From JAQVEM01 sp964595565 (lineage in GTDB: Bacteria; Actinomycetota; Humimicrobiia; Humimicrobiales; Humimicrobiaceae): a stretch of DNA of 64,000 nt. The stretch covers positions 53,705-117,704 of the forward strand of contig CAZQQX010000001.1 in the NCBI GenBank assembly GCA_964595565.1. Direction: 5' to 3'. Shown here piece by piece: positions 27,306 to 36,185 of the stretch (its first letter is position 1; each line of letters opens with the position of its first letter). The notes under the pieces are model-generated. The model worked only from the letters and a program-made list of their open reading frames with translations, was not told the origin of the DNA and searched no databases. The translations under genes and the position numbers were made by a program.

Positions 27306-28484
27306 TTAAAGGATATTTCTTACTCTTTTAAGGGCTTCTTCCAGTCTGCTGTCGCTTATGGTCAGTGAAACTCTGAAATAACCTTCTCCGTATTCTCCGA
27401 ACTCATTTCCCGGTGTTATAACCACATTGGCCTTTTCCAGAAGCATTCTGGAAAATGAGCCTGACGAATAACCTTCAGGAACCCTGGCCCACACGTATAT
27501 AGTAGCATTTGAGTTGTAATAATCAATTCCTGCATCCTCAAACATTTTCTTTACCATTCTTCTCCGGCTGTCATAAACCTTGTTTATTCCATTACTGTAT
27601 TTATCATAAATGTCCAGTGCTTTTGCGGCTGCATATTGAATTGCATTAAAAACACCGGAGTCAACATTTGTTTTATATTTGCCGATACTTTCTATTATCT
27701 CACGGTTGCCTACAGCATATCCAATTCTCCACCCTGTCATATTAAAAGTTTTGGAAAGTGAATTTAATTCTATACCCACATTTTTTGAGTTATACGCATT
27801 TAAGAAACTCTCGGGTTTATTACCATTACTGTACGTATCAGAATATGCGTTATCATGGCATATAATTATATTATTTTTTTCTGCGAATAGCGCTATTTTA
27901 TTAAAAAAGTCAGTATCACATGTAGCTGATGTTGGGTTATTGGGGTAATTAAAATATAAAATTTTAGCTTTTTCTGCTATTTCTCTATCAATTTTATCTA
28001 CATCAAAGAGGAAGTTTTCTTTCTCTTTAAGTGGCAGGGTATATGGCTTCCCTCCTGCAAAAATCGCACCTATTCTATAAACCAGATATGACGGGTCTGT
28101 AATAATTACATAATCGCCAGGATTTATATATGTATATGCAATAGAAGATATTCCTTCTTTTGAACCCATGAGGGGTATAACTTCTTTATCCGGGTTAATA
28201 TCTACATTAAATCTTTTATAGTAGAAACGTGCTACTGCTTCTTTAAAAAACTTTAGACCATAACTTGAAGGATATCTGTGGTTCTCAGGTTTATTCGCTT
28301 CCCTGCATAGCACATCAATAATTTCCGGTGGAGTTGGTATATCCGGGTCACCTATCCCGAGATTTATCACATCAAATCCTTCGGTCCTTTTCTTTTTTAT
28401 CACTTTATCAATTTCCGCAAATAGGTAGGGCGGCAGAGATTTTAATCTTTCAGATTCCTCAAAATCCATTTTGTTCCTTTGCAT
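27306..28484 (-). CDS. dapL: LL-diaminopimelate aminotransferase (class I/II PLP enzyme)
   Basis: PLP-dependent fold-type I aminotransferase. The PLP lysine is in SLSKTFNMTGWRIGY, and NLGIGDPDIPTPP, YPNNPT and FRVSLT are family signatures. The N-terminus LPPYLFAEIDKVIKKK is characteristic of DapL, which converts tetrahydrodipicolinate directly to LL-DAP. Its position next to dapF supports the DapL assignment over other aminotransferases such as AlaA or PatA. Length 392 aa is typical. Confidence 0.82.
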   Translation of the reverse strand: MQRNKMDFEESERLKSLPPYLFAEIDKVIKKKRTEGFDVINLGIGDPDIPTPPEIIDVLCREANKPENHRYPSSYGLKFFKEAVARFYYKRFNVDINPDKEVIPLMGSKEGISSIAYTYINPGDYVIITDPSYLVYRIGAIFAGGKPYTLPLKEKENFLFDVDKIDREIAEKAKILYFNYPNNPTSATCDTDFFNKIALFAEKNNIIICHDNAYSDTYSNGNKPESFLNAYNSKNVGIELNSLSKTFNMTGWRIGYAVGNREIIESIGKYKTNVDSGVFNAIQYAAAKALDIYDKYSNGINKVYDSRRRMVKKMFEDAGIDYYNSNATIYVWARVPEGYSSGSFSRMLLEKANVVITPGNEFGEYGEGYFRVSLTISDSRLEEALKRVRNIL

Positions 28485-28531
28485 AATTATTATAATTTTA
28501 TTATAAGAATAAAAAAATATTAATATCTTTA

Positions 28532-29395
28532 TCAGAAATAATATTTTCCATCAAATTTATAACTTACTTTTCCTTCCAGATAAACACTTGAATCCCTTTC
28601 ATCCCATAAAACATTCAATTTTCCGCCCGGAAGATTAATTATTATATTATTATTTCTATTCACTTTATTTAACTTAACTGCACAAACTCCAGCTGCACAT
28701 GCTCCCGTTCCACAGGCAAGCGTCTCCCCTACCCCTCTTTCCCATACTCTCATATCTAAATCATCTGAACTTTTAACCTTAACAAATTCTACGTTTATTT
28801 TTTTAGGGAAAATATAATAATTCTCCAGAACAGGTCCCCATTTGCCTAAAGGAAAATCTTTAAGGGATTCGTGTTCGTCATCAAGGAATATAACACAATG
28901 AGGGTTCCCTATTGAAACGCAGTTTATAACAAAATCTTTAGAATCTATATTTATCCTGTATTTAATAATTTCATTCATATTTTTTATATCTACAGGTATT
29001 TTACCGGGATCAAATTCAGGAATTCCCATATTAACTTTTATATTCTCCACTTTTTTATTTCTTATCTCCATAAAAATTCTCTTTACCCCAGATAGTGTTT
29101 CTATATCTATACTCTCTGTTTTAACCAGGTTCCTCTGGAAAGCAAACTCAGCCATACATCTTATGCCGTTTCCACACATTTCGGAAATTGAACCGTCCCT
29201 GTTATAGTAATCCATCTTTAAATCAGATATTCTGGATGGCCTGACTATTATGATTCCATCTGCTCCAATTCCAAAATTTCTATCGCACATCTCTACAACC
29301 TGCTCTTTTGAAAGATTTATATTTTCCATGGTAGCATCTATTAATATAAAATCATTACCCTGGCCATTTAATTTTGAAAATTCAATATTCTTCAT
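28532..29395 (-). CDS. dapF: Diaminopimelate epimerase
   Basis: Interconverts LL- and meso-DAP for lysine and peptidoglycan. The catalytic Cys pair is in EMCGNGIRC (about 73-81) and ACGTGACAAGVC (about 228-239). The N-terminal FSKLNGQGNDFILID is the family opening. Length 287 aa is slightly long. The start overlaps the 3' end of miaA by 14 bases, so the two are translationally coupled. With dapL it suggests DAP-type peptidoglycan. Confidence 0.95.
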   Translation of the reverse strand: MKNIEFSKLNGQGNDFILIDATMENINLSKEQVVEMCDRNFGIGADGIIIVRPSRISDLKMDYYNRDGSISEMCGNGIRCMAEFAFQRNLVKTESIDIETLSGVKRIFMEIRNKKVENIKVNMGIPEFDPGKIPVDIKNMNEIIKYRINIDSKDFVINCVSIGNPHCVIFLDDEHESLKDFPLGKWGPVLENYYIFPKKINVEFVKVKSSDDLDMRVWERGVGETLACGTGACAAGVCAVKLNKVNRNNNIIINLPGGKLNVLWDERDSSVYLEGKVSYKFDGKYYF

Positions 29396-30443
29396 TTCTT
29401 AATTCTTTGTTAATTATTTTAAAAATATAACCAATTAAACTAAAGATGTTATCATAATTATCTGCTCTTATCCAATTAATTTTTGGTTCAGTTTTAAACC
29501 AGGTTATCTGCTTTTTTGCCAGTCTCCTGGTATTTTTTTTAACTTCCGCGATGCAATCCTCCAGTGTTATCTCACCTTTTATATACTTTATTACTTCTTT
29601 ATACCCAACTGCCTGGGAAACACTTCTACATCCACCATATTCTTTATCTATGAGTGCTTTTACTTCCTCTACCAGGCCCTTTTCAAACATGCTATCAACC
29701 CTTTCCTCAATCCGACTGTAAAGGGTTTCCCTTCCCATTTTTACCCCTATAAGTATAGCATTATAAGAGTAATTTTTATTCTTCCATGCCTTCTGAAAAC
29801 TTGAAAAAGGTAACCCTGTTACCTCATAAACTTCAAGCGCTCTGACTATCCTTCTAATGTCATTTTCGCTTATCTTTTCTGCATATTCACTGTCCAATTC
29901 TTTTAATTTTAAATAATATTTCAATGTTCCATATTTTTTTATTTCTTCTTTTAGTTTATTCCTTATTTTTCTATTCTCATCCGGAACCCTGTCTATGCCA
30001 TTTACAACACTTCTGATATATAGACCCGAACCGCCCACGAGCAGAGGTATTCTTGATAGTTTAAAAAATTTTTCCTTTATTATTTCATCACATAAATTCT
30101 TGAATTCTACTACACTTAAATTCTTATCCGGGTCAAAAATATCGGTCATATATTGCACTATTTGATACCTTCCGGTGTTATACTTATCGGTACCCGTGTC
30201 CATATACCTGTAAACCTGCATTGAGTCCATTGATATAATATCTGTATACAGCAATTTTGCTAAAATTATTCCAATTTTACTTTTACCCGCACAGGTAGGG
30301 CCGCATATAACCAGAATCTTTTTTAAATTTATAAGCCCATCTGATATTTTCTTTATGTCTATTCCGTTTTTCTTTAAAAAAGTTTTTATGTTTCTTTCAT
30401 ATGCTTCTTCTATATTTATAATTTCTTTTCCTGAACTTTTCAT
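29382..30443 (-). CDS. miaA: tRNA dimethylallyltransferase with N-terminal extension
   Basis: Adds a dimethylallyl group to A37 of tRNAs reading UNN codons. The P-loop GPTCAGKSK is unusually far from the start (about residue 48); most MiaA proteins begin within ten residues of it. DSMQVYRYMDTGT, GGSGLYIRSVVNG and QAVGYKE are the other signatures. The 40-residue polar extension has no recognised domain, and no in-frame start codon lies closer to the P-loop. It lies just downstream of miaB, the next enzyme in the same modification pathway. Confidence 0.92.
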   Translation of the reverse strand: MKSSGKEIINIEEAYERNIKTFLKKNGIDIKKISDGLINLKKILVICGPTCAGKSKIGIILAKLLYTDIISMDSMQVYRYMDTGTDKYNTGRYQIVQYMTDIFDPDKNLSVVEFKNLCDEIIKEKFFKLSRIPLLVGGSGLYIRSVVNGIDRVPDENRKIRNKLKEEIKKYGTLKYYLKLKELDSEYAEKISENDIRRIVRALEVYEVTGLPFSSFQKAWKNKNYSYNAILIGVKMGRETLYSRIEERVDSMFEKGLVEEVKALIDKEYGGCRSVSQAVGYKEVIKYIKGEITLEDCIAEVKKNTRRLAKKQITWFKTEPKINWIRADNYDNIFSLIGYIFKIINKELRNEEY

Positions 30444-30462
30444 AATTACATTTTTAATTAAT

Positions 30463-31767
30463 TTATGGTCGCTTCCCTATCAGGTAGAACGCTTTTGCTT
30501 CCGTTATCTCAATCGTAATCATTTTTCCAATAAGGGTGCTGCTGCCCTTAAAATTTACGATTGTGTTATTCTCCATTCTTCCTTCCACAATAAGATTGCC
30601 TTTTGCGCTATAACCTTCAACCAGAACTTCAAATTTTTTACCAATAAACTTTTTGTTAGCTTCATAGGAATTTTCATTCTGCACTTCAACCAGTTCATTA
30701 AACCATTTTTTCTTTTCTTCCAACGGTATACAATCTTTCATCTTTGCTGCTCTTGTTCCGCTTCTTGGTGAATATATGAATGTAAATGCCCTGCCGAACC
30801 TGACCTTTTTAACAAGCTCCAGAGTTTCAAGAAAATCTTTTCTTTCTTCTCCAGGAAAACCTACTATTATATCTGTAGTGATAAAACAATCAGGAATTTC
30901 TGTTCTTATATTATCAATGATTTTAAGGTACCCTTCACGCGTATATTTTCTATTCATGTCTTTCAATACCTTGTTGGAGCCAGACTGAACCGGTAAATGG
31001 ATATGTTTTGCAATGTTATCCCTGTTCTTTATAACCCTGACAATATCTTCAGAGAAATCTTTTGGATTTGAGGTCATAAACCTTATTCTTTTTAACCCTC
31101 CTATATCCGATACCTTCTCCAGTAATATCGGGAAATTAGACGGTTTCTCCAGGTTCTTTCCATAGGAATTTACATTCTGTCCGAGCAGTGTTACTTCAAT
31201 AACTCCCTGCTCTACAAGTTCACGGATATATTTTATAATTTTTTTCTGTTCTACTGATCTCTCCCTTCCTCTCACTCTTGGAACTATACAAAATGAACAA
31301 TAATTATCACAGCCAACGATTATAGGTACATACGCTTTAAAGTCCTGACGCCTTTTAACTTTAAAAATATCAGGGTCAAAACCATTATCTTTAACAGAGC
31401 ATGCACTTTTACTGGATGAAATTCTCTTCTTTATTAATTCTGGAAGCTCATTTATGTTATGGGTACCAAATACAATATCAACAAAAGGAAAATCTTTTAT
31501 AATCCTATCCTTTAAATCCTGGGAAGCACATCCGGCCACGCAAATTAATACATTTTTATTTTTACTTTTTAAGCTTTTTAAATTACCTAAATGACCATAT
31601 AATTTATTCTTTGCCTTCTCTCTTACGGTACATGTGTTTATTACTATAATATCAGCACCTTCAATATCATGAGTCTCTTTATAACCCGCTTCTTCCAGAA
31701 GATATAGGATTCTTTCAGAATCACTTTCATTCATCTGGCAGCCATAAGTTTCGATATATGCTTTCAT
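30463..31767 (-). CDS. miaB: tRNA-2-methylthio-N6-dimethylallyladenosine synthase
   Basis: Radical SAM methylthiotransferase acting on i6A37 tRNA made by MiaA. The N-terminal UPF0004 domain (ETYGCQMNESDSE, with Cys residues at about 10, 46 and 80) binds an auxiliary cluster. The radical SAM motif is CDNYCSFC (about 152-159). A C-terminal TRAM domain closes the protein. Length 434 aa is standard. It is followed by miaA after a 19-base gap. Confidence 0.95.
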   Translation of the reverse strand: MKAYIETYGCQMNESDSERILYLLEEAGYKETHDIEGADIIVINTCTVREKAKNKLYGHLGNLKSLKSKNKNVLICVAGCASQDLKDRIIKDFPFVDIVFGTHNINELPELIKKRISSSKSACSVKDNGFDPDIFKVKRRQDFKAYVPIIVGCDNYCSFCIVPRVRGRERSVEQKKIIKYIRELVEQGVIEVTLLGQNVNSYGKNLEKPSNFPILLEKVSDIGGLKRIRFMTSNPKDFSEDIVRVIKNRDNIAKHIHLPVQSGSNKVLKDMNRKYTREGYLKIIDNIRTEIPDCFITTDIIVGFPGEERKDFLETLELVKKVRFGRAFTFIYSPRSGTRAAKMKDCIPLEEKKKWFNELVEVQNENSYEANKKFIGKKFEVLVEGYSAKGNLIVEGRMENNTIVNFKGSSTLIGKMITIEITEAKAFYLIGKRP

Positions 31768-31842
31768 AATTGTAAATATTTCTAATTAATAAATGATATA
31801 ATTAAACTTAAAAAGGTTTGTTTAATGAAGATAATTAATAGA

Positions 31843-32115
31843 TTATCTGGATTCAACAGTAATTACAATAGCAGTTTTTATCTCTCCATTAACTTCAATA
31901 TCCTTAAAGTATGGGATACATATTAATTCCTGACCTGTTGGAGCTATAAATCCCCTGGCTATAGCTATTCCTTTTATAGCCTGGTTTAATGCACCCGCTC
32001 CTATGGTCTGAATTCTGACCCTGCTACTGCTTCTTATAATTCCTGCTATAGCGCCTGCTACTGAATTAGGCTTAGATTTTGTAGAGACCTTAAGCAATTT
32101 AATATTATTATCCAT
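31843..32115 (-). CDS. spoVS: Stage V sporulation protein S homologue
   Basis: A 90-aa single-domain protein with the near-invariant SpoVS sequence (LKVSTKSKPNSVAGAIAG, IQTIGAGALNQAIKGIAIAR). It is known from spore formers but also from many non-sporulating bacteria, where the Alba-like fold suggests nucleic-acid binding. Lying downstream of rny and the GHKL ATPase is consistent with an RNA-related role. Its presence does not prove sporulation. Confidence 0.93.
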   Translation of the reverse strand: MDNNIKLLKVSTKSKPNSVAGAIAGIIRSSSRVRIQTIGAGALNQAIKGIAIARGFIAPTGQELICIPYFKDIEVNGEIKTAIVITVESR

Positions 32116-32139
32116 ATTGTTTGTTTGCTATTTTATTAT

Positions 32140-33285
32140 TTATTCTCTTTGCTTCAATTTAATTGACAACTTTATAATATTATTTACTTTCTTGTATTCT
32201 ATATTATCGCAGGCAGTAATTAAATACTTACTACCTAATTCTTCAATCTTACTCCTGAGTGTATCAATTATACATCTTATTTCTTCGTCTTTAAACCTTC
32301 CCGCCAATTTTGATTCATCATAAAGAGTTAATTTTTTTTCCATTTTCTTATCCCGTTTCTCATCACCCTGTTCATCTTTTTCCTCTACTGGAATGCTGTC
32401 AGCATCCAAACTTACCGGTTCGAGTTCTTTAATCTCATTATATATAATTCTCTGTATTCCTCTTTGCGATATATCCATATAAAAAATTTTTTGAGCAATA
32501 ATTTCCATAATATTATAGTTATCCGTAAGTGCCGGAATCCGGGTCACCTTTATATTGTTTTTTTTAACAAAACTTATTAATTTTTCCCATTTATCAAATT
32601 TAGGATATGTTTCATAATTGTCATTCTTCTCCATAATTTTTCTCATGGTAATTAAAATCTGTGAGGGCGTGCCGTAATAAAAATTAATATGCTTAGCCTG
32701 CAACTGAAACTCGATTATCGTTTTTATTATATTGTTCACACCGCCTATAATATTTAAATCCCCATCTATCTTGATTATCCTGGGCATAATAGACTGGTCC
32801 TTTTTCTCGGGGACTTTAAGAAGATCCACGTCAAGATAGAAGGATGCACCTTTTGATTTATCGGAAAAAACTATTTTTATGTCATCTACATTTAATTTAA
32901 TTGAAAAAAGCGCCATTCCCCTTCCATGAAATCCGTAAGAATCTTTTATGCCATTTTCTAGTTTTGAAGTTACCCTTGACTGGAAAATAAGATTTTGCAG
33001 ATTGGGTGGAATTCCACAACCGTCATCTATAAAATATATTTTTCTTCTCTTGTCCTCAATTTTTTTTGTTCCAATAAAAATATTCTTACTTCCCGAGTCT
33101 CTGCTATTCCTGAGCAGTTCCAATATTATGTCTTCCACGCAATTTATATCCTGCAGGGCCTGCCTTCTCTCAGCTTCAGATATCTTTAATCTTACATAAC
33201 CATCACCAAGATCTTCTTCAATATTAAGTGAATCCCTTATATTCAGTTCAGACAGAAACTGTTTTAAATCAGGACTATTTTGCAT
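32140..33285 (-). CDS. Solitary GHKL-family ATPase of unknown function
   Basis: A 381-aa soluble protein. The N-terminal 200 residues hold a Bergerat ATP-binding fold: N-box ELLRNSRDSG (about 56-65, Asn60), G1 box DDGCGIP (87-93) and G2 box GFHGRGMAL (118-126). The arrangement resembles MutL, Hsp90 and topoisomerase VI, with no histidine-kinase dimerisation domain. Residues 215-381 are unrecognised, with an acidic-basic linker near 300-320. It overlaps the end of rny by 11 bases and is followed by spoVS, so a link to RNA turnover is inferred. Confidence 0.7.
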   Translation of the reverse strand: MQNSPDLKQFLSELNIRDSLNIEEDLGDGYVRLKISEAERRQALQDINCVEDIILELLRNSRDSGSKNIFIGTKKIEDKRRKIYFIDDGCGIPPNLQNLIFQSRVTSKLENGIKDSYGFHGRGMALFSIKLNVDDIKIVFSDKSKGASFYLDVDLLKVPEKKDQSIMPRIIKIDGDLNIIGGVNNIIKTIIEFQLQAKHINFYYGTPSQILITMRKIMEKNDNYETYPKFDKWEKLISFVKKNNIKVTRIPALTDNYNIMEIIAQKIFYMDISQRGIQRIIYNEIKELEPVSLDADSIPVEEKDEQGDEKRDKKMEKKLTLYDESKLAGRFKDEEIRCIIDTLRSKIEELGSKYLITACDNIEYKKVNNIIKLSIKLKQRE

Positions 33286-34816
33286 AATCTATTGCTCTGC
33301 TTTCTCTTATAACTGTCACTTTAATCTGCCCCGGATACTCCATTTCTTTTTCTATTTCTCTTGCAATGTCCCTTGAAAGGATAACTGACATTTCTTCATT
33401 AACTTCTTCAGGTTTAACCATTACTCTTATCTCTCTGCCTGCCTGTATGGCGTATGCCTTTTCTATACCTTTAAATTCCGTTGCAATTTTTTCAAGGCTT
33501 TCAAGCCTTTTAACATAACTTTCCAGCGTTTCTCTTCTTGCGCCCGGCCTTCCACCGGATATCTGGTCAGATGCCTGGATAATTACATCAAGTATTGTGT
33601 TGGCTTCAACTTCATTATGATGTGCTTTGATTGCATGACAGATTTCCTCATCCTCATTCAACCTTTTTGCAAGTTCAGCGCCAATTATTGCATGTGAGCC
33701 CTCTATGTCGTGGGTAAGTGCCTTTCCAATATCATGTAAAAGTCCGGCCCTTTTTGCTTTTTTAACATTTGTTCCAAGTTCAGAAGCAATAATTCCAGCG
33801 ATATAAGCCACTTCTTTTGAATGCAGCAGAACATTTTGACCATAGCTTGTCCTGTACTTTAACCTTCCAAGTACTTTTACCAGACCCGGGTTTAATTCAG
33901 ATATTCCCGTATCAAAAACTGCCTGCTCCCCTTCAGCTTTTATCTCATTATTGACAATTTTACTTGCTTTTTCATAAATTTCTTCAATTTTGGCCGGATG
34001 AATTCTTCCATCCATTATAAGATTTTCAAGTGTTACTCTTGCAATTTCCCTCCTTACAGGGTCAAATGAAGAAAGTATCACAGCTTCCGGAGTATCATCA
34101 ACAATTATATTGATACCGGTGAGATTTTCAAAAACTCTTATATTCCTGCCTTCTCTTCCAATTATTCTTCCTTTCATCTCATCATTGGGTAAATTAACCA
34201 CCGATACTGTAGATTCACTTACATGGTCGAGGGCACATCTCTGAATTGCCTGTGAGATTATTTTCTTTGCCAGTGTATCCGATTCTTCTTTCAATCTGGC
34301 TTCTATGCTTCTTATTTCTTTAGCCGATTCATATTTCGCTTCATCCTCAATCTTTTTCATAAGAATCGCCTTTGCTTCATCTCTGGTCAGTTCGGCAATA
34401 GCTTCGAGTCTTAATATCTCTTTATTCAGTACATCCTCCAGTTTCTTATTTCTGGCTGCAAATTCATCTTTTATCTGATTTAATCCCTGCTCCTTCTTCT
34501 CAAGATAATGAGCTTTCTTTTCGATGGAATCCTCTCTGCTCAATAATCTGTCTTCCCTTTTTTTAAGTTCAAATTCCTGTTTTTTCAGTTCATCTTCTGC
34601 CTGTATTTTTAAGTTCTGTATTTCTTCCTTTCCTTCCAGCATTATCTCTTTTTTCAGAGTTGCCGCTTCTTTTTTTGCATTGCTCAGTAATAGATTTGCC
34701 TTTTGCTCGGCTGAACTTAGCTTGGAATCTATGATATATTTCCTAAAAAAGAAGCCTATGAAAAACCCCAGTATGACTGTAATTCCCAGAGCTGCTATCC
34801 TTATTAATAAGTCCAT
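33275..34816 (-). CDS. rny: Ribonuclease Y
   Basis: Membrane-anchored endoribonuclease that starts mRNA decay. One N-terminal helix (about 5-26) is followed by a long coiled coil (about 30-190), a KH domain (MKGRIIGREGRNIRVFENLT, about 214-233) and an HD domain (LLHDIGKALTHDIEGSHA). Length 513 aa is standard. AAGGAAGG precedes the ATG. A strong intrinsic terminator lies in the leader, 25 bases upstream of the start, and a promoter candidate lies about 370 bases upstream. Confidence 0.96.
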   Translation of the reverse strand: MDLLIRIAALGITVILGFFIGFFFRKYIIDSKLSSAEQKANLLLSNAKKEAATLKKEIMLEGKEEIQNLKIQAEDELKKQEFELKKREDRLLSREDSIEKKAHYLEKKEQGLNQIKDEFAARNKKLEDVLNKEILRLEAIAELTRDEAKAILMKKIEDEAKYESAKEIRSIEARLKEESDTLAKKIISQAIQRCALDHVSESTVSVVNLPNDEMKGRIIGREGRNIRVFENLTGINIIVDDTPEAVILSSFDPVRREIARVTLENLIMDGRIHPAKIEEIYEKASKIVNNEIKAEGEQAVFDTGISELNPGLVKVLGRLKYRTSYGQNVLLHSKEVAYIAGIIASELGTNVKKAKRAGLLHDIGKALTHDIEGSHAIIGAELAKRLNEDEEICHAIKAHHNEVEANTILDVIIQASDQISGGRPGARRETLESYVKRLESLEKIATEFKGIEKAYAIQAGREIRVMVKPEEVNEEMSVILSRDIAREIEKEMEYPGQIKVTVIRESRAIDYAK

Positions 34817-34840
34817 TTTCCAAATACCTTCCTTCCAAAT

Positions 34841-34867
34841 AAAAAAAGTCGAGTTGTTACCCGACTT
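34841..34867 (-). terminator. Intrinsic terminator in the rny leader
   Basis: On the minus strand AAGTCGGGT pairs with ACTCGACTT (nine pairs, one G-U) around an AACA loop, followed directly by a T run. It is a textbook terminator, but it is followed by the rny ribosome site, and no minus-strand gene lies within 1.3 kb upstream that it could end. Confidence 0.75.
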
Positions 34868-35186
34868 ATAAATTAACTTGCTAATTCTAAAATAAACCAG
34901 TTTATCTATTGAAATTTATACTGAACACAAAATTACACTTTTATGTTTCAAATAATAGATATAACTATTTTTCATTATAAAATAGAGTGTTAAAATAACC
35001 CCCTTTTTATTTTCTCTATATAAATATCATTAGCAAATAAAAGAATATATAATTTTTTTAAAAAAATACCGTAATCGCTTTTTTTCATTAAATTATAATT
35101 TTATCGCTAATAATATACCTAAAATATTATGATTTACCGCGCAAATTAATTTATAAATCAATTTTTATAACATATTAATTGTATTT

Positions 35187-35215
35187 ATTTTAACTATAGC
35201 ACTGGCTTAAGTCAA
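35187..35215 (-). promoter_or_regulatory. Promoter candidate for the rny leader
   Basis: On the minus strand TTGACT (35215-35210) and TAAAAT (35192-35187) are 17 bases apart. In such AT-rich DNA chance matches occur, so this is moderate evidence only. Confidence 0.45.
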
Positions 35216-35353
35216 CATAAATTAAACGTATTTTTCCTGTTATTCTTAAATTATAAAATTATCAATTTTAAAAAAAATATTATAAAATAACTAATCTAAA
35301 AGCAAATTTAATAAAATAAAAAATATAAAATTTTTTAAAACCTCAATCAAAAT

Positions 35354-36106
35354 ATGACATCTGATAATAAAAAAATATCGGGCCAGGATATTTCTGATAA
35401 AATTATTGAGACCCTGGAATCAGGTAAGAGAAAATCATTAAAAGACATAAACCAAAAAATATTGTTTATGGATCCGGGTATTATGAAATATGCCGATGCC
35501 TATAAGCTTCAACTATATTTTTTTAATAAGGTCAAAGATTTAAACGGTATAGGCATAATACTGCTTCTTGAGCACACCCCTGTTATAACCACCGGGAACA
35601 ATGGCATTACTGAAAATTTGCTGGTAGACGAAGCAGAATTAAATAATCAGGGTATAGAATTAATCAATTCTAACAGAGGCGGTGATATAACATTCCATGG
35701 ACCGGGCCAGCTTGTTGGCTATCCGATACTTAATTTAGCCTACTTTAAAAAAGATATAACTCTTTATGTTTACAATCTTGAACAGGTAATAATTGAATTA
35801 CTTAAAAAATACGGGATCAGGGGTAAAAGGGTCCAGAAACACAGGGGTGTTTTTGTTAACAATAATAAGATAGCATCAATTGGAATCAGAGTTAAAAGAT
35901 GGATTACCATGCACGGCTTTTCCCTGAATGTAAATGTTGAACCCGCCTATTTTGATAATATTATACCGTGCGGTCTTAAAAATTATCCCCAGATCTCAAT
36001 TAATAATCTGACCGAAGAGGATATTAGCATCTATGATGTAAAACAGAGCATACTTCTAAACTTCCATCAGATATTTAAATATCCTGTATCCACCATAAAT
36101 ATCTAA
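35354..36106 (+). CDS. lipB: Lipoyl(octanoyl) transferase
   Basis: Moves octanoate from acyl-carrier protein to lipoyl domains. The signature RGGDITFHGPGQLVGYP (about 99-115), the catalytic Lys in KIASIGIRVKRW and the Cys in IIPCGLKNYP are present. The first 35 residues are polar and absent from most LipB proteins; an ATG at about residue 39 (MDPGIMKYADAY) may be the true start. It converges with the E2-E1 genes, whose lipoyl domain is the likely substrate. LipA is not in the window. Confidence 0.88.
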   Translation: MTSDNKKISGQDISDKIIETLESGKRKSLKDINQKILFMDPGIMKYADAYKLQLYFFNKVKDLNGIGIILLLEHTPVITTGNNGITENLLVDEAELNNQGIELINSNRGGDITFHGPGQLVGYPILNLAYFKKDITLYVYNLEQVIIELLKKYGIRGKRVQKHRGVFVNNNKIASIGIRVKRWITMHGFSLNVNVEPAYFDNIIPCGLKNYPQISINNLTEEDISIYDVKQSILLNFHQIFKYPVSTINI

Positions 36107-36185
36107 CTTTACGGAAAAAAACAATTAGACCCTGATTTGATTGTAATCAATATTAAATATTATTAATCATATTTTTTTTATTCCT

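Larger units (their letters stand above)
34817..35353. other. Long gene-free region: rny leader and lipB upstream region
   Basis: A 537-base extremely AT-rich gap between divergent rny and lipB. On the minus strand it holds a promoter candidate (35187-35215), then about 320 bases without an ORF that could form an untranslated leader, then the terminator at 34841-34867. I see no named riboswitch. On the plus strand no convincing lipB promoter could be picked from the AT background. Confidence 0.5.

Noticed and set aside
30355..30771. 138-aa plus-strand ORF across the miaA-miaB junction
   Set aside because: It is antisense to two conserved genes, with no promoter or ribosome site.
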